Positions 28,588 through 38,300 of a DNA stretch of 64,000 nucleotides are shown in pieces. The stretch spans positions 62,001 through 126,000 of the forward strand of contig NZ_OZ032148.1 in NCBI RefSeq assembly GCF_964026495.1, read 5' to 3'. The position numbers and the translations under genes are program-made. Below the pieces are notes generated by a model. The model saw only the letters and a program-made list of their open reading frames with translations. It made no database searches and was not told the origin of the DNA. The stretch is from Arsenophonus sp964026495 (GTDB lineage: Bacteria > Pseudomonadota > Gammaproteobacteria > Enterobacterales > Enterobacteriaceae). Positions within the stretch are counted from its first letter, which is position 1. Each line of letters begins with the position of its first letter.

Positions 28588-29088
28588 TTTATAATTTTGT
28601 TATCAATAAATAATTCATAAAGAATATTATTGTATGATTTTTGTGAATTTTATAGATCTTCAATTAATAGAATGATTCTCTATCATTTATGTTTATAAAA
28701 ATTTTGTAATTAATTGATATCCATAAATTGTATGAAATAGTTATTAAAATAATTCTAAATTATTAATTGGTAAATAATTTTATTAAAAATAGCCATATAA
28801 TTTATTAGTGTTATTTTTTATTTTATTTTTTATAAAATAACCCATAATTTTTTTGTTTTTATAAATTTGTTTTAGATAATTGAATAATTTTTTTTAAAGG
28901 AGTAATTTGATTTTTAAATTTAACTTATAAACAAAAAATAACTTTTGTTAAAAAAAATAATTTAAAATTTAACTAATATTTTTTTTGCAAAAAAATATTA
29001 GTTACCAATACTTCTAGGCAATAAAAATTGGCAATAAAATCTGAATGTCATAAAATATTTTTATTAAAAAATATCTGCAAGAAAAATT
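28588..29088. other. Convergent gap between ppiD and hha
   Basis: Convergent 0.5 kb gap; many genes including ffs (4.5S RNA) lie between these loci in E. coli, and the conserved GGTCAGG...GGAAGCAGCC core of 4.5S RNA is not present. The only structure seen is the perfect hairpin at 28971-29003. Confidence 0.55.
28971..29003. terminator. Perfect 15-bp hairpin between convergent ppiD and hha
   Basis: AACTAATA followed by seven T (28971-28985) pairs exactly with seven A followed by TATTAGTT (28989-29003) around a TGC loop. It lies 86 bp beyond the hha stop on that gene's side. Because it is symmetrical, with A and T tracts in its arms, it could stop transcription from both sides. Confidence 0.5.
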
Positions 29089-29292
29089 TTATCTTACATA
29101 TTTCCAAACTGATGAAGGAATTTTGTCATATAATTTATTCATCGTAAGTTCTGCTAATCTATGATCTGCAGCAGAATAAAATAACTCTAGTTCATCTTCT
29201 GATAATTCGTATTTGTTTTTTTCAATTACTCGTTCTAATGTTTCTATAGTTGTACATTTTCTTAAACGTAATAGATAGTCCATTTTAGTCAT
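29089..29292 (-). CDS. hha: Haemolysin-expression-modulating protein Hha/YmoA
   Basis: Small nucleoid-associated protein that binds H-NS and sharpens silencing. The 67 residues are almost unchanged from free-living enterics: the second half (AADHRLAELTMNKLYDKIPSSVWK) matches E. coli Hha exactly as I recall it, while the start MTK.DYL.RLRKCTTI is like Yersinia YmoA. AAGAAAGAG precedes the ATG. It stands alone: tomB and the acrAB cluster that neighbour it in E. coli are gone. Such conservation in a drifting genome implies real constraint, probably through H-NS encoded elsewhere. Confidence 0.97.
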   Translation of the reverse strand: MTKMDYLLRLRKCTTIETLERVIEKNKYELSEDELELFYSAADHRLAELTMNKLYDKIPSSVWKYVR

Positions 29293-31008
29293 AATGCTCT
29301 TTCTTTAAAGTCATGTATATAAAAAGTATATAAGAGAGATATATAAAAATATGAATGTTATTATTTTTTATGTTAAGTGTTACTTTTTAAAAAATATTTG
29401 TTATCATTATTTTTTTTTGTAAAAAATTAACGAGATTAAATATTTTTTAATTTTTTTAGAAATAACATTAGATAGCCTATATCTTTATTTAAATATTTGT
29501 CAATAAAAATAAAGATTTTTTGATTATCATGAGTTTAGAATTAATAAAAAAATAATTTTTTAATAATTTAAAAAATCAAATTATTCTTTTTAAGAATTTA
29601 AATATTCATAATATAAATTATGAATATTTAATATTCTGATGCAATTTATATTTTTAATTTTAAAAGAAAATCTAGTATATGAAATTTTGCACGAATATTA
29701 TATAATAATAATTATTTTTTGTTTTTGATTTGTGAATATATAAATTTTTTATAAAAATATTTTATTTAATTTTCTTAAAGTTATCTCTAAGAAAGAATTT
29801 TTATATCTCATTTTCTAATATGTTTTTATTTTTGATTTTTGCATCTTAAAAATTTAATCTTCATTAAGATTAAATAAAAAGTTTTTATGTAGTTTTTTTA
29901 TTTAATTATTTTTTTAAGAAATTTTTAAGAATGTTATTTCTTAAAAAACTAAATTTAATAACGTATTAATAATCAAATATTATATACTTTTATTATAATA
30001 TATTTTAATTATTTTTGCTAGTAATTTTTTAATAATTTTTGACTTAGAGAGTTATTAATAATCAATATTAAGAGATAGGTTTAAGAAATATAGAATTAAA
30101 TAAAATATTTTATAATCAGCTTGCTTATAGTAGAAAATCAATATATGATTTTTTTAAATATGCTGTAGAAATAATTCTAAAGTTAGAAAATAATATTCGT
30201 TATTATAATAAATATTATAAATATTTGTTATTTGTAATGCATGATTATGATTAAAATCTATTAGAATTTTGATGTAATTTTGATACTATTTTTTATATTA
30301 AGTAATTATTAGGTAATATTTTTTATTTTTTCTATTTTTTTTCCGTGTTTTTAATTTTTATTAATATTATGTTTATATTCAATATATTTAATTATTTTTA
30401 GTAATATCATGAAATATTTTTTAAAATAAAATCATAAATTTTAAAAAACTATTTTAAATATATATTTTAATTATTTAATTTATTTTTTATAGATCTAATA
30501 TCTCATAAAATTAATTAATGCTGTTTTTTCAATTATATATTTATGATGTAAAAAAAATAGTAAAAATTCTTAACATTAAGAACTTTATTTCATAAAAATT
30601 TCATATAACTTAATGATAAGTTTTTACTTATTTGATAAAAAATAAATAATCAAATATTTTAAAATAAATTGTTTAATTTTATAAAAAATTATATTTATCA
30701 AGAATTTTTTAAATGTATCCAAAAATAGTAATTTATATTTATTTTATAAAGAATATAATAAACATTAAGAAATACATTTATATATGATAAAATATCTATT
30801 TTATAGAAAAATTTTTGAAAAAAATATTTAAAAGGATATATAAAAACAATATTTTGTAATTTAATGAATATATAGAATATTTGTTTTTAAATGTTTTTTT
30901 ATAAAGAGTAATGTATTGATATAATTTATTTTTAAATTAACAAAAACAAAGTTATTATAATACCATATACTATACTTTAAATATGATCTTTATTTTAAAA
31001 ACGACGAT
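29293..31008. other. 1.7 kb gap between hha and dnaX
   Basis: Divergent gap of 1.7 kb, extremely A/T-rich, with stops in all frames and no recognisable gene or RNA. E. coli has tomB, acrBAR, mscK, priC, ybaN and apt here. It carries the hha and dnaX promoters, which I cannot place with confidence. Confidence 0.6.
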
Positions 31009-32112
31009 ATGACTTACCAAGTACTTGCAAGAAAATGGCGTCCACAAACATTTATTGATGTTATTGGGCAAAAACATGTTTTAACTGCTTTAGAAAATAG
31101 TTTACAAAACAATCGTCTTCATCATGCTTATTTGTTTTCTGGAATGCATGGTGTGGGAAAAACAACCATTGCGCGTCTTTTTGCTAAAGGGTTAAATTGT
31201 GTATTAGGAATTACTAATAATCCTTGTGGTCAATGTGTTAATTGTCTTGAAATAGCTTGTGGTCGATTTATTGATTTTATTGAAATTGATGCTGCTTCAC
31301 GTACAAAAGTTGAGGATACACGTGATTTATTAGATAATGTTCAATATTTACCAACACGTGGTCGATTTAAAGTATATTTAATAGATGAAGTACATATGCT
31401 TTCACGTCATAGTTTTAATGCTTTGTTAAATATTTTAGAAGAACCACCAAAACATGTAAAATTTTTATTAGCAACAACAGATACACATAAATTACCAATA
31501 ACAGTCTTATCACGTTGCTTACAATTTCATTTAATATCATTAGATATTGATCAAATTACTAATCAAATTGAACGCATCTTAATTGCCGAAAAAATATCAA
31601 GCGATCATTGTGCCTGTGAATTAATTGCAAGAGCTGCAGAAGGAAGCTTGCGTGATGCGTTAACTTTAACTGATCAAGCGATTGCAATGGGTAAAGGTAT
31701 TATATCGAAAGAATTAGTTATGAAAATGTTAGGAACATTAGATGATGAACAACCATTAACTATTATTGAATCAATTTTTTACAAAAATTCTCAAAAAATG
31801 TTGGATTTAGTAGAAGATCTTGCTTTACGTGGAACAGATTGGGATTGTGTATTTGTTAGATTATTATCCCTCTTGCATCGTATTGCTATGATTCAGTTAG
31901 TAACGTTAGATATAGAAGAAATTAAATCTTCAGTAGAAGAACGTTTATGTTTTTTAGCTCGTTCTATTAAACCCATAGATTTACAGTTTTATTATCGTAC
32001 TTTATTAATTGGACGTAAAGAAATGCAATATGCGCCAGAAAAACGCATTGGAGTTGAAATGGCTCTATTGAGGTTATTGATATTTCAAAATACACATTTT
32101 AGTAAAAATTAA
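31009..32112 (+). CDS. dnaX: DNA polymerase III clamp-loader subunit DnaX (gamma-like, short)
   Basis: ATPase subunit of the clamp loader that places the beta clamp on DNA. Domains I-III are present: Walker A GMHGVGKTT (45-53), zinc-binding Cys64, Cys73, Cys76 and Cys79, Walker B VYLIDEVHML and sensor 1 SRC. The protein ends at residue 367, close to the end of domain III. E. coli DnaX has 643 residues (tau) plus a frameshifted gamma form. Domains IV and V, which bind the DnaB helicase and the polymerase alpha subunit, are absent, and there is no A-AAA-AAG slippage site, so only a gamma-type protein can be made. ybaB and recR, next in E. coli, are missing. Confidence 0.97.
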   Translation: MTYQVLARKWRPQTFIDVIGQKHVLTALENSLQNNRLHHAYLFSGMHGVGKTTIARLFAKGLNCVLGITNNPCGQCVNCLEIACGRFIDFIEIDAASRTKVEDTRDLLDNVQYLPTRGRFKVYLIDEVHMLSRHSFNALLNILEEPPKHVKFLLATTDTHKLPITVLSRCLQFHLISLDIDQITNQIERILIAEKISSDHCACELIARAAEGSLRDALTLTDQAIAMGKGIISKELVMKMLGTLDDEQPLTIIESIFYKNSQKMLDLVEDLALRGTDWDCVFVRLLSLLHRIAMIQLVTLDIEEIKSSVEERLCFLARSIKPIDLQFYYRTLLIGRKEMQYAPEKRIGVEMALLRLLIFQNTHFSKN

Positions 32113-32883
32113 AGGATAAGTTTTATTGTAGGTAAATCATTTTTAAAATTATAAAATGACTATTTTAATGCATTGTTCATGAAATATAATTATATTAAAA
32201 ATGCAAAATTGCTGTAAATAATTAAAGCAATAAAAAATGATATTTTTTATATTATTTTTTATTGTAATTTAGTTTACAATTATTTGATTTTACTAAAAGT
32301 ATTATAAAATTCATATTTTATAAAATTTTGTATTTTTTAATAAAATGATATGGTATCTTAAGTGTAAGGTTTAATTTATTAAAATTTATTAATATTTTAA
32401 AGAGCACTTACATTATATAATTATTAATAAAAAAAATTTCATATTTTTGTTTTTTTAAAAAAAAGTTTATAATATAGTGAATGCTTATTTATAATTTATG
32501 ATTATCATTTAAAAATGATGTTAACATAAAAAATTTACATTTTTTTAAAATTTTTTCTGTTAATTATATAAAAACTGATCAAGTAAATAAAAACAAGATT
32601 TTTTATTTGAATCAAAATTTTTATTTAAATCAAAATTAAAAATAATAAAAGTTTTTGAAAATATTAATTTTTTATTAACAATAATATATTTTTAAATGAT
32701 TTTGATAGTTTAATAATTTTTAGATTTAGTTATTTTATCAATTTATTAATAGAATATGATATAAAAATATTAAGATATTTGATTTTTCATTTATCTGATC
32801 TTGATTTTTTTGTATATATTATTATATTTTATAATTGTCTATTTATGTACATTAAAAATAAAATTTGAGGCTATACTATAAGT
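32113..32883. other. Gap between dnaX and htpG (ybaB-recR lost)
   Basis: 771 bp without a gene. In E. coli ybaB and recR lie here. At 32173-32235 a broken frame LFMKY..NYIKNAKLL*..IKAIKNDI loosely follows the YbaB start (MFGKG..NLMKQAQQMQ..MQKMQEEI). This is suggestive, but the matches are mostly to residues common in A/T-rich noise. No recR trace. The htpG promoter must be near the 3' end; no sigma32 C-run is visible. Confidence 0.4.
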
Positions 32884-34752
32884 ATGAAAGGAAAAGAAAC
32901 TCGTGGATTTCAATCTGAAGTAAAAGAATTATTACAATTAATGATACATTCTCTTTATTCTAATAAAGAGATATTTTTGCGTGAATTAATTTCAAATGCA
33001 TCTGATGCAGCTGATAAATTACGTTTTAAAGCACTTTCAAAACCAGATTTATATGAAAATGATGCTGATTTAAAGGTTAGAATTTCTGTCAATAAAAAGA
33101 ACAAGACTTTAACTATTAGTGATAATGGTATAGGGATGACACGTGAAGAGGTCATTGATAATTTAGGAACTATTGCTAAATCAGGAACTAAAAATTTTTT
33201 GAATTCATTAGGAAAAGAAAACGAAAAAAATACTCAGTTAATTGGTCAGTTTGGTGTGGGGTTTTATTCAGCTTTTATTGTTGCTGATAAGGTAACGGTA
33301 TCTACTAGAGCAGCTGCTGCACCTAAGGATAAAGCTATTTTTTGGGAATCAACTGGGGAAGGTGAATATACAGTTGCAGATATCAATAAAATAGAACGAG
33401 GTACTGAAATCATATTGCATTTACGTGCAAAACAAGAGGAATTTTTAGATATTGTACGTTTGCGTTCTATTATTAGCAAATATTCGGATCATATTGCACT
33501 TCCAGTAGAAATTCAAACTAAAAATGAAAAAGATGATACTCTGATTTGGGAAAAAATTAATAAAGCACAAGCATTGTGGACACGTAATAAAAATGATATT
33601 TCTTCTAAAGAATATAAAACTTTTTATAAATATATTTCAAATGATTATGAAGATCCGTTATTATGGAGTCATAATCGTGTAGAGGGAAAGCAAGAATATA
33701 CTAGTTTATTATATGTACCTAGTAAAGCACCTTTTGATTTATGGAATCGTGATAATAAGCATGGTCTAAAGCTTTATGTTCAACGTGTTTTTATTATGGA
33801 CGAAGCTGCACAATTTATGCCTCACTATTTACGTTTTATTCGTGGATTAGTGGATTCAAATGATTTGCCATTGAATATTTCTCGAGAAATTTTACAAGAT
33901 AGTGATATTATTCGTAATTTGCGAAATGCACTTACAAAACGTGTACTACAAATGTTAGAAAAATTGTCTAAAAATAAAGATGAAGATTATCAAAAATTAT
34001 GGCAGGAATTTGGATTGGTTTTAAAAGAAGGTCCTGCAGAAGATATGATTAATAAGGAAATAATAACTAAATTATTACGTTTTGCATCTACTATTAATGA
34101 TACCGATTTGCAAAATGTTTCTTTAGATGCTTATGTTGAGAGAATGATTGATGGTCAAGAAAAGATATATTATATTATTGCAGACAGTTATCTTGCTGCA
34201 AAAAATAGTCCGCATTTAGAATTCTTTAATAAAAAAGGTATCGAAGTCTTGTTGTTATTTGATCGCATCGATGCATGGATGATGAATTATTTATCTGAAT
34301 TTAAAGGAAAATCTTTTCAATCTATTAATAAAAAAGATGAATCATTAGAAAAATTGTCTTTTCAAGATAAAAAAGAGCAGGAAGAAACAAAAAAACAATT
34401 AGAACCTTTTGTAGAGAGAGTAAAAAAAATATTAGGTGAAAGAGTTAAAAAAGTTAAATTAACTTGTTGTTTAACAGATACGCCTACTGTTGTAACAACA
34501 GATGCTAATGAAATGAGTACTCAAATGGTTAAACTTTTTTCTGCCGCTGGCCAACCAGCACCGGAAATAAAATATAATTTTGAAATTAATCCTGAGCATC
34601 CATTAGTCAAAAAAGTGATTAGTATTAAAGATGAGCAATTATTTTCTGAATGGATCGAAGTATTATTAGAACAGGCATTATTGGTAGAAAAAAGCTCTTT
34701 AGAAGATCCTAATCAATTTATTCATCGTATCAATAAATTGCTTTTGCAGTAA
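32884..34752 (+). CDS. htpG: Chaperone HtpG (bacterial Hsp90)
   Basis: Dimeric ATP-dependent chaperone that works with DnaK on late folding. The 622 residues (E. coli 624) contain the GHKL ATPase motifs: ELISNASDAADKLRF (about 29-43), DNGIGM (about 80-85) and GQFGVGFYSAF (about 121-131). The catalytic Arg follows in LNISREILQ of the middle domain, and there is a C-terminal dimerisation domain. GAGG (32868-32871) precedes the ATG. It lies between the lost ybaB-recR and adk, as in E. coli. Confidence 0.98.
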   Translation: MKGKETRGFQSEVKELLQLMIHSLYSNKEIFLRELISNASDAADKLRFKALSKPDLYENDADLKVRISVNKKNKTLTISDNGIGMTREEVIDNLGTIAKSGTKNFLNSLGKENEKNTQLIGQFGVGFYSAFIVADKVTVSTRAAAAPKDKAIFWESTGEGEYTVADINKIERGTEIILHLRAKQEEFLDIVRLRSIISKYSDHIALPVEIQTKNEKDDTLIWEKINKAQALWTRNKNDISSKEYKTFYKYISNDYEDPLLWSHNRVEGKQEYTSLLYVPSKAPFDLWNRDNKHGLKLYVQRVFIMDEAAQFMPHYLRFIRGLVDSNDLPLNISREILQDSDIIRNLRNALTKRVLQMLEKLSKNKDEDYQKLWQEFGLVLKEGPAEDMINKEIITKLLRFASTINDTDLQNVSLDAYVERMIDGQEKIYYIIADSYLAAKNSPHLEFFNKKGIEVLLLFDRIDAWMMNYLSEFKGKSFQSINKKDESLEKLSFQDKKEQEETKKQLEPFVERVKKILGERVKKVKLTCCLTDTPTVVTTDANEMSTQMVKLFSAAGQPAPEIKYNFEINPEHPLVKKVISIKDEQLFSEWIEVLLEQALLVEKSSLEDPNQFIHRINKLLLQ

Positions 34753-34922
34753 AAGCTATTTTATTACATTTTTTTGAAAGGAATAAATTGATATATTTTT
34801 TTTCGGTTTTTATTAAAATTAATTAATAGATAATAAATTGGTTATAAAATTTATGGAATACGTATATTTTAATAATTTGTGTTTTTTGTAAATTTAAAAT
34901 ATAAATATAACAGGATTATGTA

Positions 34923-35567
34923 ATGTTCATTATTCTACTTGGCGCTCCAGGATCAGGTAAAGGTACTCAAGCAGAATTTATTGTCAAAAAATATGGGATA
35001 CCTAAAATTTCAACTGGTGATATTTTACGTGATGAAATAAAACTAAATAAAAAATTAGGTGTAAAAATAAGAAAATTCATAAATAATGGTAAACTTGTCA
35101 CGAATGAAGTAGTAATGACTTTGATTAAAAATCGCATAATGCAAAATGATTGTAAAAATGGATTTTTGTTAGACGGATTTCCTCGTACCATTGTTCAAGC
35201 AGAGCTAATAAAAAATATAGGTATTTCAATAAAATATATTTTAGAATTATATGTATCTGACAATATTATTGTTGAACGCATAGCTGGTCGGCGTGTTCAT
35301 AAATCATCTGGTCGTATTTATCATATTCAATTTAATCCACCAAAAATAAAGAATAAAGACGATATTACTGGTGACGATTTAATTATTAGAGAAGATGATA
35401 AAGAAAGTATTGTACGTAAACGATTAATGGAATACCATAAGTTTACTGAACCTGTAATCGATTATTATCGTCAGGAAGCTATTAATGGGCATACTAATTT
35501 TGTTAAATTAAATGGTAATAGTGATATTGTTGAAATTAATAAACAATTAGTAAATATTTTAGGCTAA
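34923..35567 (+). CDS. adk: Adenylate kinase
   Basis: Interconverts ATP+AMP and 2 ADP. The 214 residues equal E. coli. P-loop GAPGSGKGT (7-15), the AMP-binding region with FLLDGFPRT (about 81-89), and a long-form LID (about 122-160) without zinc cysteines are all visible. AGGA (34914-34917) precedes the ATG. A perfect terminator-like hairpin follows the stop by 13 bp. Confidence 0.99.
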   Translation: MFIILLGAPGSGKGTQAEFIVKKYGIPKISTGDILRDEIKLNKKLGVKIRKFINNGKLVTNEVVMTLIKNRIMQNDCKNGFLLDGFPRTIVQAELIKNIGISIKYILELYVSDNIIVERIAGRRVHKSSGRIYHIQFNPPKIKNKDDITGDDLIIREDDKESIVRKRLMEYHKFTEPVIDYYRQEAINGHTNFVKLNGNSDIVEINKQLVNILG

Positions 35568-35580
35568 TTTATACAGATAC

Positions 35581-35612
35581 ATGTATATATATTGTATATA
35601 TACATTTTGTTT
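35581..35612 (+). terminator. Intrinsic terminator after adk
   Basis: ATGTATATATA (35581-35591) pairs perfectly with TATATATACAT (35595-35605) around a TTG loop and is followed by TTTGTTTTTT. It starts 13 bp after the adk stop. Confidence 0.65.
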
Positions 35613-35705
35613 TTTCTATGTTTTTTTAGTTAAATAAAATATCTAAAAACTATAATATAGCTATGAATTATGATTGATATATAAATTAATTGAAATTTTA
35701 TAAAT

Positions 35706-36668
35706 ATGACAATTAAAAAACATGGTGTTTTATTAGTAAATCTAGGCACCCCAGTTGCACCTAAGTCATTATTTGTGAAACGTTTTTTAATTGATTTTTT
35801 AAGTGATTCACGAGTTGTTGATCTTTCTAAGATTATTTGGAGCCCATTATTATATCTTCTTATTGTACCATTACGTTTGTCTAAATTAGTAAAATTTTAT
35901 CAATCAATTTGGACAAAAGATGGTTCTCCACTATTATATTATAGTGAAGAACAAAAGAAAGCATTATCAAGACGATTATCTGATATTCCTGTTGAAATAG
36001 GGATGACTTATGGTTTTCCTTCTGTTTCACAAGCAATCAATAAATTATTAATAAAAAATATTAATAATATGATAGTTTTACCACTTTATCCACAATATTC
36101 TAGTACAACTACAGCTGCTGTTTTTGATGCTATCAGTTTAGCATTTAAAAAATATCGAACGATACCTGGATTAAATTTTATTCGGAGTTATGCAAATCAT
36201 CCTTATTATTTAAATGCATTAAAAAAATCTATTCAGTTAAGTTTTTTTAGATATGGAATACCTGATCGATTATTGTTTTCGTATCATGGTATCCCTAAAC
36301 GTTATGTGGAATCTGGTGATATTTATCCACAAGAGTGTAAGTTAACGACGTTTTTGCTGAGTAAGTTAATAAATTTTCCTAGTAATAAAATTATAATGAC
36401 TTATCAATCTCGTTTTGGATGGGAAGCTTGGCTTGAACCATATACAGATATTACTTTAAAAAACTTAGCAAAGAATGGCGTTAGACATGTTCAATTGTTA
36501 TGTCCAGGTTTTTCGGTAGATTGTTTAGAAACTTTAATAGAAATTGCAGTAGATAATAAAAAAATATTTTATGCGGCTGGTGGAAAAAAATATTTCTATA
36601 TCCCTGCATTAAATGCTTTGGATAGTCATATAATTTTGATGCAGGAGTTAATTAGTAGTTATATATGA
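35706..36668 (+). CDS. hemH: Ferrochelatase
   Basis: Inserts Fe2+ into protoporphyrin IX, the last step of haem B synthesis. The 320 residues (E. coli 320) begin with KHGVLLVNLGTP and contain the catalytic His in FSYHGIPKRYVESGD (about 194) and Glu in CPGFSVDCLETLIEI (about 265). It serves the cytochrome bo3 oxidase through CyoE. It follows adk, as in E. coli. No clear ribosome-binding site precedes the ATG. Confidence 0.98.
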   Translation: MTIKKHGVLLVNLGTPVAPKSLFVKRFLIDFLSDSRVVDLSKIIWSPLLYLLIVPLRLSKLVKFYQSIWTKDGSPLLYYSEEQKKALSRRLSDIPVEIGMTYGFPSVSQAINKLLIKNINNMIVLPLYPQYSSTTTAAVFDAISLAFKKYRTIPGLNFIRSYANHPYYLNALKKSIQLSFFRYGIPDRLLFSYHGIPKRYVESGDIYPQECKLTTFLLSKLINFPSNKIIMTYQSRFGWEAWLEPYTDITLKNLAKNGVRHVQLLCPGFSVDCLETLIEIAVDNKKIFYAAGGKKYFYIPALNALDSHIILMQELISSYI

Positions 36669-37091
36669 TTCGAAAATATTGATTTTTGTATATTTAATTT
36701 TTCATGAAAATTATATCGTATATTATATGCTATTTTATAAAAAATAAAATTTTATAAAATTAGTGCATAAAATATCTATAAATAAAATTTTTATATAAAC
36801 TTTAATTTTTTAAGAATATTTAAGTAATTTTTTTAGAATTTTATAAAAACTATGTACAATGATATAAAAAATATTTTAAGTTGTTTTTTATTAAAAAAAT
36901 TAAAAATACTAAAAATATTTGATATATATTTTTTCATTTTGTAAATATATTAATATTTATTATTTTATAAGTATATTATACATATCTCAAAATTAAAATT
37001 ATTAATAAGATTTCATAAAAATACATTTTTTGTAAAATCAATTTTTTGTATTAATGCAATAAAATTATATATTGCTTAATAAAATATAAAA
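36669..37091. other. Convergent gap between hemH and ybaL
   Basis: 423 bp with no gene. If ybaL once had its usual C-terminal nucleotide-binding domain, its remains should be at the right-hand end. Read on the minus strand at 36988-37074, in a shifted frame, there is a broken string with L-x-x-Q-K-M...E-I-L-L-I-I that could descend from the Rossmann fold, but the residues are too common to be sure. Confidence 0.4.
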
Positions 37092-38300
37092 TTATATATT
37101 TTTATATTTTATGTTTTTAATTTTTTTAAAATAATAGTCCAGTAAATTAAATAATAATGGATTAATCATAATAGAAATTATAGAACCAGATAAAACTAAA
37201 TTTGATGTGTAATGATCAAATACATTCAGCATTGTTCCCATTTCTGCTAAAATAAAAGAAAATTCACCTATTTGTGCTAAACTAATGGCAATTGTAAATG
37301 CAAAATAGCTATTTTGAGTAAAAATTTTTATTAAAATTAATGCTGCAAGTGATTTACCAATAGTAATAATTAATAATATCAATAAGATAGCTAATGGATT
37401 TTCTAAAAAAATTATAGGATCTAATAACATGCCTACTGAAACAAAAAATAAAACCATAAATGCATCACGTAAAGGCATTGTATCTTGTGCAGCACGATGA
37501 CTAAGTTTAGATTCTTTTAACATCATTCCAGAAAAAAATGCTCCAAGTGCAAATGAAGAATTAAATAGTGTTACAGATATATAAGCAATTCCTAATGCTA
37601 GGACTAAGACGGCTAATGTAAATAATTCACGAGAACCAGTTTCTGCAGTATGTCTTAATATCCATGGAATTAATTGCCGACCCATTAACAATGTAATGAT
37701 AATAAAAATAACTATTTTACAGATAGCAAAAGTTAATTGAATTATTAATTCTTTGAAGCTGAGATGATTATCTAAGATACCAGCAATTCCAGGCAATAAT
37801 ATAAGTATTAATATCATAACTAAATCTTCGACTATTAACCAACCAATTGTAATTTTTCCTGTTTCTGTATTAATGAGTGCTCTTTCTTCTAAGGAGCGTA
37901 ATAAAACTACAGTACTAGCTGTTGAAAGGCAAAGACCAAAAATAATTCCTTTAAATATTTCCCAACCGAAAAATATTGCTAAACTCATTCCTAATAAAGT
38001 TGCAGTAAATATCTGGATAATAGCACCAGGTATTGCAATTGATTTTACTGATAAAAGATCTTTAAATGAAAAGTGTAAGCCAACACCAAACATTAGTAAT
38101 ATAACACCGATTTCAGCTAATTGATTTGCTAAATTAGTATTTGCTACGAATCCTGGTGTAAATGGACCTATAAGAACACCAGCAAATAAATAACCTACTA
38201 AAGGTGATATTTTTAATTTTTGTGCAATCATACCTAATAGATAAGCAAGAGCGAAACCAGTAATAATTGTTGTAATGAGCCCTGTTTTTGAATAATCCAT
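37092..38300 (-). CDS. ybaL: CPA2-type cation/proton antiporter YbaL, RCK domain missing
   Basis: Monovalent cation:proton antiporter-2 family membrane protein. The 402 residues hold the complete 12-13 helix core: SPLVGYLFAGVLIGPFTPGF (about 32-51), LSTASTVVLLRSLEER, GWLIVEDLVMI and SSFALGAFFSGMMLKESKLSHRA. It closely follows E. coli YbaL but stops right after the last helix (DYYFKKIKNIKYKNI). E. coli YbaL has 558 residues, with a cytosolic TrkA-N/RCK nucleotide-binding domain that would normally gate transport. GGAAA precedes the ATG on the minus strand. In E. coli it also lies near hemH (after gsk, here lost). Confidence 0.93.
   Translation of the reverse strand: MDYSKTGLITTIITGFALAYLLGMIAQKLKISPLVGYLFAGVLIGPFTPGFVANTNLANQLAEIGVILLMFGVGLHFSFKDLLSVKSIAIPGAIIQIFTATLLGMSLAIFFGWEIFKGIIFGLCLSTASTVVLLRSLEERALINTETGKITIGWLIVEDLVMILILILLPGIAGILDNHLSFKELIIQLTFAICKIVIFIIITLLMGRQLIPWILRHTAETGSRELFTLAVLVLALGIAYISVTLFNSSFALGAFFSGMMLKESKLSHRAAQDTMPLRDAFMVLFFVSVGMLLDPIIFLENPLAILLILLIITIGKSLAALILIKIFTQNSYFAFTIAISLAQIGEFSFILAEMGTMLNVFDHYTSNLVLSGSIISIMINPLLFNLLDYYFKKIKNIKYKNI

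Noticed and set aside
28600..29080. 4.5S RNA (ffs), which lies between ppiD and hha in E. coli
   Set aside because: The conserved core of the SRP RNA is absent from the interval.
32173..32235. Broken frame resembling the YbaB N-terminus after dnaX
   Set aside because: Syntenic position is right, but the matching residues (N, K, I, L) are the commonest in random A/T-rich translation; left as a hint only.
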